Below are positions 32,184-42,609 of a stretch of 64,000 bases of DNA, piece by piece. The notes beneath the pieces were generated by a model, which saw nothing but the letters and a program-made list of their open reading frames with translations, did no database searches and was not told the DNA's origin. The translations under genes and the position numbers were made by a program. Origin of the DNA: Hydnum rufescens UP504. Its lineage: Eukaryota; Basidiomycota; Agaricomycetes; Cantharellales; Hydnaceae. The stretch covers positions 62,001 to 126,000 of the forward strand of contig MU128973.1 of the NCBI GenBank assembly GCA_014904985.1, in the 5' to 3' direction. How positions within the stretch are numbered: the stretch's first letter is position 1; the number at the start of each line of letters is the position of its first letter.

Positions 32184-33348
32184 ATGAACACAGCTTTGCT
32201 GTCTAGTTCCCCTGTAACCTATCAGAAGCCCACATATATAGAGACTCAAGAACACTTGTTGCATAATGTAAATGTAGCAACAAGTAATATACAGCTTCCC
32301 CCTCCTGTGAGATCCTTCCTGGATTCCCCAAGAAAACCTCCTGATAGACAGTGCCCCTGCAATCTGGGAGAAACGAGCCAGCAATTCGTAGCAGTGGCCG
32401 TGGCATCAAAGCCAGTCAAGAACAGGCTGCTGGAATCACCAAAGGCTCCGAATGACCTTCCAGTGAAGGTTATTCGTTGCCTCAAGGCTAGAACCACACC
32501 CCAGGGAAATCAGCTCTGGGCATTACAGCGCTTAGCATATACGGTGGCTACCTGGGGTCATTCTCGAGTCCAGAAGTACAGCTACGACTAGATTCGGGTG
32601 CTGACATCACGCTGATATCAGAGGAATGCTATAAAGCCTTGGAACATTGCCCAAAATTACAAAAGGGGATGAAACTTAGCCTTTTTGAGCTCACCAACCA
32701 AGCAAAAATCCTAGGCTATGTGAACCTTCAAGTCTTCATGCCTACAATGGATGGTCGAATGCTAGAATTCCTTGAGGAAGCCTATGTGATACCAGGAATG
32801 AACATCCCATGCTGCTAGGGGAGGACTTCCAGGTTAACTATGAGGTCTCTGTGCTGAGAACGGCACAAGAGACATGCCTCTCGATCAGTCAGCCAGAGGA
32901 GCAATTTGACATTCATGCTCATTCGACCCCCCTTGTGGCAAGAAATGTTCAAGTCCAGCCACGCCATCCCCAAGGGATCTGGAATCGCACCGCATACCTA
33001 GCCACTTCCAGGAACCCCGACAGGTGCCAAGAATATTGCCACATGCCATGCCTGTTGCGAGCAGCAAAGGACATGTGAATCCATCCTGGATGGGCCGCCA
33101 GGGTTCCGGTGGAAGGTCTAGTAGCGGGGCGCGAGGAATGGTTCATGGAGAGGGTTACACTTCCCACGAGCAATGGGTGCTTCCTAGCGGCTCCATCAGC
33201 ACTGCTTAAGTCTAAAGAGCTCATAGTGCAGGTAGCCAATACATCCCCCACTGCAGAATGGATTCACAAGGGCGATGTACTGGGCGTCCTACATGACCCA
33301 GAGCAGTACTTCGATAGGCCAGGGATGACGAACGAACACAGCACTTGA
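32184..33348 (+). pseudogene. Protease region of chromovirus B
   Basis: The active site is LRLDSGADITLISEECY at about 32,577-32,630, a retropepsin D-S-G-A motif. The frame shifts at about 32,810 just before MLLGEDFQVNYEVSV, where the family has LLG-D-F. More frameshifts follow (33,109-33,348: GREEWFMERVTLPTSNG, EWIHKGDVLGVLHDPEQYF). It is clearly non-functional in this copy. Confidence 0.8.
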
Positions 33349-35097
33349 AAGCCTATGCCCAGGTAGTGCAGAAGATCGCCCAAGGATCACTAAGGGACAA
33401 GGATCTATCAGATCAAGCATCAATGAAGTCACGAGTGCTGGAGATTCCCCCAGGACCCGATGGTCCTGATGAGCTTTGGGGCCCTAAAATGTCAGAGCCT
33501 GCAGACCCGACTATGTATGACTCAAAGAAACTCGAAGAACTCATAGACATTGCTCCAGATGCCCCTCCAGATATAAAAGCAAAGACTCTGGCTCTGATCA
33601 AAAAGCATATCCAGGTGTTTGGGTTCGATGATCACCTGGGGACATTAGAAACGATCGCCAAGATCTGCATGAAGGAGGAGGCCCACCCCATGTCCATGCC
33701 TATGTACAGGGCTTCTCCAGCAAAACGACAAGTGATCGATGAGCAGATGGACAAGTGGATCCGTCAGGAGGTGGTGGAACCTTCAAAAAGTACCTGGCCA
33801 CCCCTGTAGTTATAGCATATTGAAATGGGAAACTGAGATTCTGTGTAGACTACAGGAAACTCAACGCCATGACTATACCCAATGAATTCCTGATCCCTCG
33901 ACAAACAGAGATCCTGCAAGCCCTGTCAGGATCACAGGTCTTGTCCACCCTTGATGCACTGGCGGGATTCCATCAGATGACAATAGATGAGGAGGATAAA
34001 GAGAAAACAGCCTTCTGTTCTCACCAAGGGCTCTGGCAATTCAAATGAATGCCCTTCAGCCTTAGGAATGGCCCCTCAATCTTTCAGAGGATGATGCAAT
34101 CTATCCTCGCCCCATTTCTATGGATATTCTCACTGGTGTACATAGACAACATCATAGTGTATTCAAAATCATATGAGGAGCACCTGGAGCACCTCGACCA
34201 AGTCCTACAGGCATGTGCTGAAGCCAAACTAACCTTGGCTCCCAAGAAGTGCCACTTCATGTACACCTCTATCCTACTACTGGGGCAAAAGGTCTCCCGA
34301 CTTGGGTTGTCAACCCACAAGGAAAAGATCAAGGCTGTTACAGACCTAGCCTGCCCCATAATAGAGCAATGCTGCAAATGTTCCTGGGGATGGCCGTTTA
34401 CTTCTTGCACTTTATACCACACTACTCAGAGCAAGCAGCACCATTATTCAAACTACTACAAAAAGGCACAAGCTGGACTTGGGGGGTGGAGCAAGAACGA
34501 GCCTTCGAAGATGTCAAAGAAGGGCTGGTCTCAGCCCCCATGCTTGGTCACTTGATTCCAGCTAGGCCGTATCATATATATTCCGATGCATCGGACGTAG
34601 CCATAGGGGCCAGTCTACAACAAATCCAGCCAATAGCAATGAGAAATCTGAAGGGTACAAAAATATATGATAAGATCCTGGCTGCTCATGCAAAAGGCGA
34701 GCCTGTCCTGAAAATAGCTCATCAAGCCTCGAAGAATACAAATGACGTGCCTGACCCCAGCCCCTGGGCCAAGAATATGGAAGACACAATAGTGCATGTC
34801 AAACGAGTAATCGCCTACTGGAGTAGGTCCCTCAAGTCTGCCGAATGAAACTATTCGGCAACGGAGAGAGAAGCCCTAGGGGTTAAGGAAGCACTAGTGC
34901 ATTTCCAACCCTTCATCGAAGGCAAGAAAAACATTGTGATTATGGATCCCACAGCTCTGCAATGGGCCAGGACATACGAAAATGCCAACAGACATCTCGC
35001 GGCATGGGGGGCAGTATTTGCGGCATATACAGGCCTGGATATAGTACACAGAGTGGGCATTGTTCACTCCAATGTCAACCCCCTCTCAAGGCTATGA
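33345..35097 (+). pseudogene. Reverse transcriptase and RNase H of chromovirus B
   Basis: RT begins with FDDHLGTLE..., ASPAKRQVIDEQMDKWI, then NGKLRFCVDYRKLNAMT and STLDALAGFHQMTIDEEDKE. The catalytic box is YIDNIIVYS at about 34,139, so the second Asp of the usual YIDD is Asn. TGA at 33,821 (AY-stop-NGK) and 34,046 (FK-stop-MPFSL) sit where Arg is normal. RNase H shows IYSDASDVAIGASLQQ and, after TGA 34,846-34,848, NYSATEREALGVKEALVHF. The region ends with NPLSRL-stop (TGA 35,095-35,097). A frameshift lies near 34,350. Confidence 0.92.
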
Positions 35098-35364
35098 CAG
35101 GTTCCGCCGCATCAATCACCTGTGGAAGATAGCTCCCCCTCCCTGCCAACTCAGCTCCCAACACAACTGATGTACGCATGGGAAGATATAGTAGAGAGGA
35201 AGCCCGCTGAGTGAGCGGCATTCCTTTCCACCCGAGCGCAGAGCAAGAAGCAACGTCTCCAAGAGGAAGGGAAGGCTACCACTGGTGCAACAGATGAGAT
35301 AGAGTTGGCTGCGCAGCAAAGAGCCAGAACAGCAAACCCCCCAGGCCGAGAACACACACCATGA

Positions 35365-36528
35365 ATGCTAGACATCGAGATCAGCCCCCAAAGAATAGAA
35401 GCCTTCGTTCAAGGATACCAAGTGGACCCCAGCTTCCGGCAACCATGGAGCGAAGCAGCAGAAGATGAATCGGTGCTCTTGGTGGCTCAGAGATTTTATA
35501 AGTCCAAAGAAGGACTTCTGATCTTCCAAGATGCAGACTGGGTAGCCCAACTATGCATGCTGAAGTCAGAAATACACAGGATACTCAAGGAATCACATGA
35601 GTCACCCTGGGAAACCGCCCATGCAGGATCCTCAAGGCTATTTCACAAGCTCGCCATGTGATTCTATTGGCCCAAGATGTGGGCAGATGTAGTCGACTAC
35701 ACTAAGACATGCGACATCTACCAGAAGATTAAATCAGACAAATGAGGACTGCTGGGAAAGCTACATCCCCACGCCATCCCACTACTCCTGTTCGAAGTAG
35801 TGACCCTAGACCTCATTACAGGCCTCCCGAAGTCAGAGGGGCATGATGTGGTGCTAGTGATAGTGGACAAGCTTACCAAATTTGTCCAATATGTCCCCAC
35901 CTCCTCAAGTTTAAAACAGGAGGGCTTCGCCAGGATGTTCATCCAGCATGTCATCCTGAAATATGGTCTCCCAAGGCAGATGATCACAGACCGGGACACC
36001 AGGTGGTCCCGATCCTTTTGGGCATCAGTTGCCAAACACCTTGAGCTGGATCTACTCCTCTCAACATCCCATCACCCGCAGACAGATGGACAAACAGAAA
36101 AGGCCAACGACATGCTCGAAGTGGTGCTACGCGCTTACATGGCTGGGAATTGCAGTTCCTGGGCCCAGTGGCTAGGAACACTCGCGATGGCCCACAACTC
36201 AATGCCTCATTCCTCCACCAGTTATTCACCCTTCTTCCTTTTACATGGGTACTCCCCCAAGACTAAGGCGACTGCTATGGACCCAATGGGAAGGGGCATT
36301 GAACGAACAGAGCTGGACAACGCAGCCGCCTCTTCATTCATAGGTGAGATGGAAGCCCATCGCTCACTAGCCCAGGATGCCCTAGCAAGAGCCCAAGCCA
36401 GGCAAGTGAAAGCCTATAATTCGCGGAGGTGCGATGAAGAATTCGAGGAAGGGGATGAGGTTCTAGTGAACCCCCACTCCCTCAAGCTGGTCAACGTGCA
36501 AGGCACAGGGAGGAAGCTAGTCCAATGA
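35365..36528 (+). pseudogene. Integrase of chromovirus B
   Basis: The HHCC end is at about 35,590-35,745 (H-ESPWETAHAGSSRLFHKLAM, then TGA, FYWPKMWADV, TCDIYQK). The catalytic core is from 35,800: D in TLDLITGLPKSEGHD, D in ITDRDTRWSRSFW and E in PQTDGQTEKANDMLE. The C-terminal part has EFEEGDEVLVNP. Stops at 35,659-35,661, 35,743-35,745 and 36,526-36,528 are all TGA in places where the family has Arg. Confidence 0.92.
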
Positions 36529-36915
36529 CGCATTGGGCCATTTCAGATCTCGGAAAAGATAAATCCCATAGTCTACCATGTGAATATACCCCCCAAATAT
36601 AAGATGCACCCGATCATAAATATACAGCATCTGGTAAAATACCACCATGACGAGCAAGATGACAAATGAGCCAGGCTCCCTGAGCTAAGGGAACTGGCGA
36701 AGGAAGAAGAATATGAAGTAGAGAAAATTGTAGGACACTGCTACAATCGGTTGAGGAGAAGGAGGGAGTACCTAGTGAGGTGGAAAGGGTACAGGCCTGA
36801 GCACAACACATTCGAGCCCGAGCCAGGGCTATGGAATGCCTTTTCTCGCCTCAGGGAGTACCACAGGACCCTGGAAGAATGTGGCAGCGAAAATGAGGAC
36901 TCCACAAGGCCATAG
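36529..36915 (+). pseudogene. C-terminal tail and chromodomain of chromovirus B integrase
   Basis: In frame with integrase after TGA 36,526-36,528: RIGPFQISEKINPIVYHVN, an SH3-like fold. After TGA 36,666-36,668 comes a chromodomain, EEYEVEKIVGHCYNRL, then REYLVRWKGYRPEHNTFEPE. Pol ends at TAG 36,913-36,915. The aromatic and W-K-G-Y positions of the chromodomain are kept. In this family it guides insertion to chromatin marked by histone methylation. Confidence 0.92.
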
Positions 36916-37054
36916 TGGAGTCCCCTACTTATACATTCCTCCCAGCACTTGTAGATTCCCTCTTTTCCCTCTTTTCTCTCTCTCTCTTCCTCTTCTTCTC
37001 TCCTCAACCTCAGTCTCAACCTCAGTCTCAACCTCCACTTCAATCTCAACCCTG

Positions 37055-40000
37055 ATGCAGCAACTGGGAGCTTGCAGACATAGGGGTATCAGACATGGGT
37101 GCCGCTATGCGATGCCTGGAGATAATATGGATCCTATGGACCTCCACTATGCCCAGTATGGGGATGAGGAGGACAACCCTGAACGTCATCCTGCCAAATA
37201 TCTCTCAACCCAACAGTGTGCCCGCTTCTTCATATACCATCTCACCACCTTGAACCTTGCCGGGCCCTACCCTTGCGTTCAGGGATTGCCCCCATTTGCG
37301 AGTGACCCTTATGGCTACTGATGGGAGCATCTAGACGAGTGGGGATGGCTAGGGAAGTTCAAATGGACATACTGAACTCAGCTGCTTCCTAAAGTCTATG
37401 CCTTCCCACTGCATCGGGCCTTTATCCCCCTCGATGTCCCACAGTTCAACTTCAATCCGCATATCCATCTCCTACAGTCACGAGGACCGAACCCCAACCT
37501 GTGTTCCCTCTCACTAAAATTCCTCAAAGAGGTTCAGGTGGCCAGAGAGACAATGCTGTGGTGCATAAGACGGATAGACCAAGTGATGGCCCGCTTCCAC
37601 ATCATCCTGCCATCCAGCTATGACCAGGACTGGCACTTTGGGCCATCCTGGCAGTACCTCCTCCAGCAAGGAATGACCCCAGCCCCCACGTGGAAAGCAG
37701 CCCACGTCGCACAGGAGCTTAGGAGGCGCATACTCAACACTACCAGATTCGTGACTCTTGCCTTCCAGGTCATTCTCTACCTACTCTGTTTCAGGGAACG
37801 ATTCCAACCCCTGCACTTCAGGACTACAATGCGCCTTACAGGCCTGATTGTCTCCACCCACGATTGTCATTCCATCCTCATCAGAAGGGGACTCACAGAA
37901 TTAGGGGCCCCCATGTGGTCAATGGCTATAGAAAATGAAACCCCTAACCTCGAGCTTTACCCCCGTGGCACTACGCAGTACTCACCCCTATGGACTGACA
38001 CAGAGAAGGAAATCAAGGCCAGGCACCCCCATCGGGACTTACGGGATGCCTACGTGCAAAAATTGATCTGTGAGTCCTTTGAGAAATGTCTGGTGGACTT
38101 GGGGTGCCAACGACTTGTGAATTCACCAGAGGAAATATGGGTGATGGAGGAGGGGCACCCGTGGGACATGAAGATGACCGGCCCTTACTACTGTCATCAT
38201 CCTTCCTATTTCTGCATGCCCCAAGGTCCCCCCAAGGAGAACTATCTGGAGGCCTTGTGCACTGGCTATTGCACACCCACGAAGGAGGCTACTTGCCCAT
38301 TCTGAATGAGCTGCAAGAATGTCTGGGCCTGGAGACATTGTCGCTGACCAAATGGGCCAAACATGAAGATGCTATCCCTCCCCCTTCACTGCTATCCCAA
38401 AACTACCTGATATGTCAGGAATGGGCGGAACGTAGAGGATTTGAATGGCACCAGCCTGAATCGCTCCCCGAACCACAGCTGCGATACAAGCTAGCGGCAC
38501 GATTAATTGATCTGGCCTACGGTCCTATGGCGCCCCCCCCCCACACTACTCCCTCGCATCAAAGACTACGATCTGTATGTTGCAGCAGCCACAGGGTCCC
38601 TGCGATGACCATGCCCTGAATCACCACCAGAGCAAACACATTAGGCCCTGTGCAAACATTGTCACCTACCCGGAAGAGGAACTGGTGCCCTATGAGGATG
38701 ACGAACAGTCCTCCACTCCCGACTTCACCTTGCCTGAGGATGCCAACACAGGACTCCTCAGGGACGGCAACTGAACCCGCCAAAGAAGAGGACCCAGATG
38801 ATGTCTGGGGACCACTGGATACACGAATGGACCAATTCCCAGTGGAATTCTACCCGTTTGTGTACCTGAAGTCCAAAGGATGCTTAGAGGAGGAATTACT
38901 TGAACGATATGGCTCAGGGGTTAAGCAATGGCTATACGAGGAGCCCCATCTCACTCTCGTCTTCACGGAAAGAGATTGTGTGTGTATGTCAGGGTTCGCC
39001 CCCAACTCCGGTCTACTCCGGTCTACTCCGGTCAACTCCGGTCCTCGTCCGCCCACCTCCAGTCCGGTTCTCCACTTATTTCCCTCGCCCAAGTCCACTT
39101 TGCTTCCGGCTTGATTCCAGTTTGACTCCGGTCCAACCCTATCTTGGTTTCATTTCCTTTTCATTTCCCTTTCATTTCCCATTGCTTCCGGTTCACCCCC
39201 TGGCCGAGTTCCTGTTCCTGTTCCTGTTCCTGTCCCCCTTGTAACCACCTCCAGTTTAGCGATCACTCCCCCGTAGTATAGTCATCATGTATAAGTAGTC
39301 CGAGAGCGAAGTCCAGAGACCCCAGCTTTGGTCTCTCAGGATTTCCGCTGTTACTCCGGACTACAGGTCCGAGTATTTTCCAGTTGACTCCGCGAGCTTA
39401 AGGACCGCTGTGCTTGTTTCCGCCTAGTCCCTTCCGGGCTGCTGGATTGCCTCTCCGTTTCCTCCTATCTTCATTATCTCATTCCTGCCCGGATTCTCTC
39501 GGACTTAGCCGGACTTACACCGGACTTAGCCGGAATTATCTGTGTTTATATTTGTTTGGTGCTCTCGTCACAGCATGGCCCTGACAGTGTAGAGCATTGG
39601 AAAGTCAAAAATTAGCCACCAAGTTCTATCCCTCTGAGCCCTCAGTGCAAGTGTGGTGATACAATGAAAGCCTCTACTGCCCCTGGAGCCCTGAAGTCTC
39701 AGAACGAGTACTTGAGGTACTATTGGCAAGGATCCGCGAGAGACTAGAGCTCTGCCCACCCCCTCAACCTATCCTAGTAAAAGGCAGCCCTTCATGACCC
39801 CTGGGCGCGAACTTCAAATCTGCCAATCTAATTAAGCTTTTCCACCCCAATGGCCCCCCACAAGTGCAAGGGCTATCTCAGAGTTTAATGTCCAGGTACC
39901 TTCTCACCCTGAAGGAGATCCTGACGCTCTTCACCAGACGAATTGAGTATCTATGCCTACTCACAGCTTTCAACACCAAGGAAATACTCGAGGCCACGCA

Positions 40001-40261
40001 AAAATTGGATTTGCTACTTAGGAGGCACCTATCCTACCAGGACCCCATTAAGTTCAACATCCAGATACCTCTCGGGGCCACCACCAGACCACGCTCGAAT
40101 GGCTCGCCCGAGCTACCCCAGAAGTCAATCCCACTTCCCTTACCGCTTGCAGCACTTATGTGGGCGAGCAATTCCAGTGGAATGGATGGTTCAAGCATTA
40201 CGAGATCATGCTGGAGGATCTAGATCTTGAGGACATGGGCATCCTCCCAATAGAATCCTGA
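37055..40261 (+). pseudogene. Large accessory gene of chromovirus B, split by a solo LTR
   Basis: Starts at ATG 37,055 and ends at TGA 40,259-40,261. Pieces read MDLHYAQYGDEEDNPERHP, QCARFFIYHLTTLNLAGPY, then, after TGA at 37,319, 37,538-38,305 (VMARFHIILPSSYDQDW; RFVTLAFQVILYLLCFRERF), further frames to 38,986, and after the inserted LTR (39,592 on) LTLKEILTLFTRRIEYLCLL. Internal stops are mostly TGA, and a few frameshifts are needed. Without the LTR this would be a protein of roughly 800 residues. I recognise no domain, signal peptide or transmembrane anchor. By position it parallels the accessory ORFs of retrotransposon A. Confidence 0.6.
38987..39586 (+). mobile_element. Solo LTR (600 bp) of a third gypsy-like family
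   Basis: Begins TGTCAGGG and ends CCCTGACA, a perfect inverted terminus, and is flanked by the direct 5-bp duplication GTGTA (38,982-38,986 and 39,587-39,591). The interior shows repeats of CCGGTCTACT and CCGGACTTA, and ATGTATAAGTAG near 39,287 as a TATA-like site. There is no internal domain, so it arose by LTR-LTR recombination. It disrupts the accessory gene of chromovirus B, so it is younger than that insertion. Confidence 0.92.
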
Positions 40262-40279
40262 CACTGCACTGGGGGGCAC

Positions 40280-40858
40280 TGTAATATAGGGCCATTCTAC
40301 ATAGAGTATGTACAAGTCCTGTCCCCTCTAGTACCTTATGCAATAGCACAGCCACGAGGATTCTAAGTCCTGGTCATGCCGGAATCAAATCACTCTTTTG
40401 CCCAGACCTCGTAGCTCCCACTCAAACTGTGAAATCAATGTAGCCATGCAACCACTACGTGACCAAGTCACATAACGAACCAATCGCATCAAGACCCGTG
40501 ATCCATCGCCATAGAGCATGGGGCAGAGACAGATAAAGGGAGTTGCGTATGAGCACAACTCGGCTAGGTAAGTACACTCCTCTAGTGTACCCACTAACCA
40601 CCCTTTCCCCCATAGATAGTAGCTGAGCCCTTTGGCCAGCTACTACCATTTCCCCTTTCCCATTCCCCCCTCTCCTCTTGCTTCTCCCCCATCTGAAGCG
40701 AAGCCAGTGCTTAGCTTCGTTCATGGCCCTCCCGCTCAAAGCCAGTGCTTAGAGTGGTTGGACTACTTTCCTCCTTCTGTTCACAGGTCCCTCAAATCCA
40801 CCTCATCTAACGATGACAAATACCACAGTCCCTCGAAGTCGAGGACCACGTTATTACA
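40280..40858 (+). repeat. 3' LTR of chromovirus B
   Basis: 579-bp direct copy of 28,503-29,079, followed by the GGCAG target duplication. Confidence 0.95.
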
Positions 40859-40863
40859 GGCAG

Positions 40864-42112
40864 TGAGAGGGAAGCACAATAGACACTAGTATCTCATGCT
40901 TCTTGAGTAGAGCATGCCTAATAATGGTGAGGGACAAGAGCCATGGGTTGAGGTCTTGAACCAAGGGTCAAGAACAAGGTGTTATCTACAGGGGCAAGGG
41001 CAAAAGCAATATGATTGGTGCTGGCCTCTTGTACCATCCTCATATGCACATTGGGCACTTGCCTTCCTGTGTTTAGAGTCAGAAAGGAAGTGGGAATTGA
41101 GGGAGAGGAAGTAGGTGGTGGTTAAAGGTTAGGTGTCACAACTAGTCACATGTTTGAGCTAATGGATAGATGCTACTACAATAACTCACCTCTTGGTCAT
41201 CTAAGGTACAGCCCAGGAGATAGTTAGACTGAAGCAGAAGGGAGCACATGTGGGTGCAGCTGTGGCATATCATTTGTATGAATGGCTACTAGACACAGAA
41301 GTGTGACCTTAGCTAAGAGCATTGAAGTGTAAAAGAGAAGATAGTTATTTTGGTAAATGCCACAGCCTTACAAACACAAGAACTAGTTACATAAGCAGTA
41401 TCACATATCGACTAAGTTAATGTAGATAGTCCAATCCCATTACACAGGGTCCCAAATGCTATTTTAATATGAATTTCCATTTAAAATACCTTGATGAAAT
41501 GCATTTCAATTTGGCATAATCAATGTGGTTATCTCATGAATATACAGATTATATCATTTTTTAAATGGAGGCATACAGACTTATGGGTGTTAGTGAGAGA
41601 AAAACTTAATAGGAGATCAGGAAATCCTGAGCTATATGCTGTACATCAGGTGGATTACATAATCAAGATGAGACTGATCCAATCCCAACAACAGAGGACA
41701 GGTCTCAATCAGAACAGAAAAAAAAGGTCCACCAGGAACAAATGAAAAAAAAAAAAAGTGGCAGGTTTGGTTACATAAGGCATATCTGCACAGGCAGTAC
41801 AAGGAATGGAGGGTGTGCACATGATAGGTGAAGATGGGGTGTAACAGCATCATGGGTTATGGTTCCAGGTCAGTCACAGTACAGTCAGGCAACTTTTGCA
41901 GGGTATAGGTATGGTTTCAGTTTCAGTTGCAGGTTAGCCACAGGGGCCATGATTCCAGGTTACATTTCAAGTCAATAAAGGCTATACTTTCAGATACAGT
42001 GTTGTGGGGTGAATATGAGTTTGGGTTCAGTCATGTGATGAATTCACACACATGGTGGGATTCATGGACACAAGGAGGGTGGCACATGCAGCATGGGGAC
42101 ATTAGAGCCAGG
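40864..42112. other. Degenerate repeat region, no gene
   Basis: About 40,920-41,420 is a diverged direct repeat of 46,220-46,690 (shared AGTCAGAAAGGAAGTGGGA and GAATGGCTACTAGACA-like runs). About 41,595-41,700 resembles 45,558-45,665 (AAAACTTAATAGGAGAT). This may be the remains of paired LTRs of an old element. Short ORFs here show no family features. Confidence 0.5.
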
Positions 42113-42440
42113 GTGTAATAGTGCACTATCTGACTTTGAATATGCACAAGAGTTGTTGGATGAGATGGAGTCAACTTGTCTGTGAACAGAAAGGGAAAGG
42201 AAATCCCACCATTCTAAGCACTCACTTTGAACAGGGAGGCCATGTATGAGACTAGGCACTGGCTTCACCTCAAATGTGGGAGAAGCAAGGGAGGGGAAGA
42301 GGGGAATGGGAGGATGAATGTGGCAGCCATTGGCCAAGGGGCACAACAGCTGTCTAGAAGGTGGAAAGGGGGTATTAGTGATTAGGGACTATGGGATTGA
42401 CTTACTGCATGAGTCACACTTGTATGCAACTCATACCCCA
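42113..42440 (-). repeat. Diverged LTR fragment related to chromovirus B
   Basis: On the minus strand the sequence ends in TATTACA and resembles the last part of the chromovirus B LTR (GCTTAGA-TGGT-GGA, CCCATTCCCC-CTTCCCCTCC, TTGGCCA-TGGCTGCCAC). It is clearly older, with many substitutions. The other end is not definable. Confidence 0.6.
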
Positions 42441-42609
42441 GATCCTTCATTATACAGCTGGCTCATGGAGCAGCCATAGTTGTACCTATTCATATGTTAG
42501 TATTGTGACTGCATCATTGTGATGCATAGCTAGATGGAGGGTGAGGGTCATGGTTTCATGCATCACATAGAAGTCTGGGCAAAAGATACTTTTATTCTCA
42601 GCTAGGCCC

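Larger units (their letters stand above)
28503..40858 (+). mobile_element. Ty3/gypsy chromovirus B (12.4 kb)
   Basis: LTRs at 28,503-29,079 and 40,280-40,858 (TGTAATA...TATTACA) are flanked by the exact 5-bp target duplication GGCAG (28,498-28,502 and 40,859-40,863). Order is gag, zinc knuckle, protease, RT, RNase H, integrase, chromodomain, then a large extra gene. GGGGGGCAC before the 3' LTR is a likely polypurine tract. The LTR pair differs mainly at CpG sites, one copy having CG and the other TG or CA. All genes carry TGA stops or frameshifts, so the copy is dead. Confidence 0.96.

Noticed and set aside
3100..36668. Alternative genetic code with UGA read as an amino acid
   Set aside because: TGA is confined to dead transposon genes at CGA-derived sites, frameshifts occur too, and host-type genes use TGA as a true stop.
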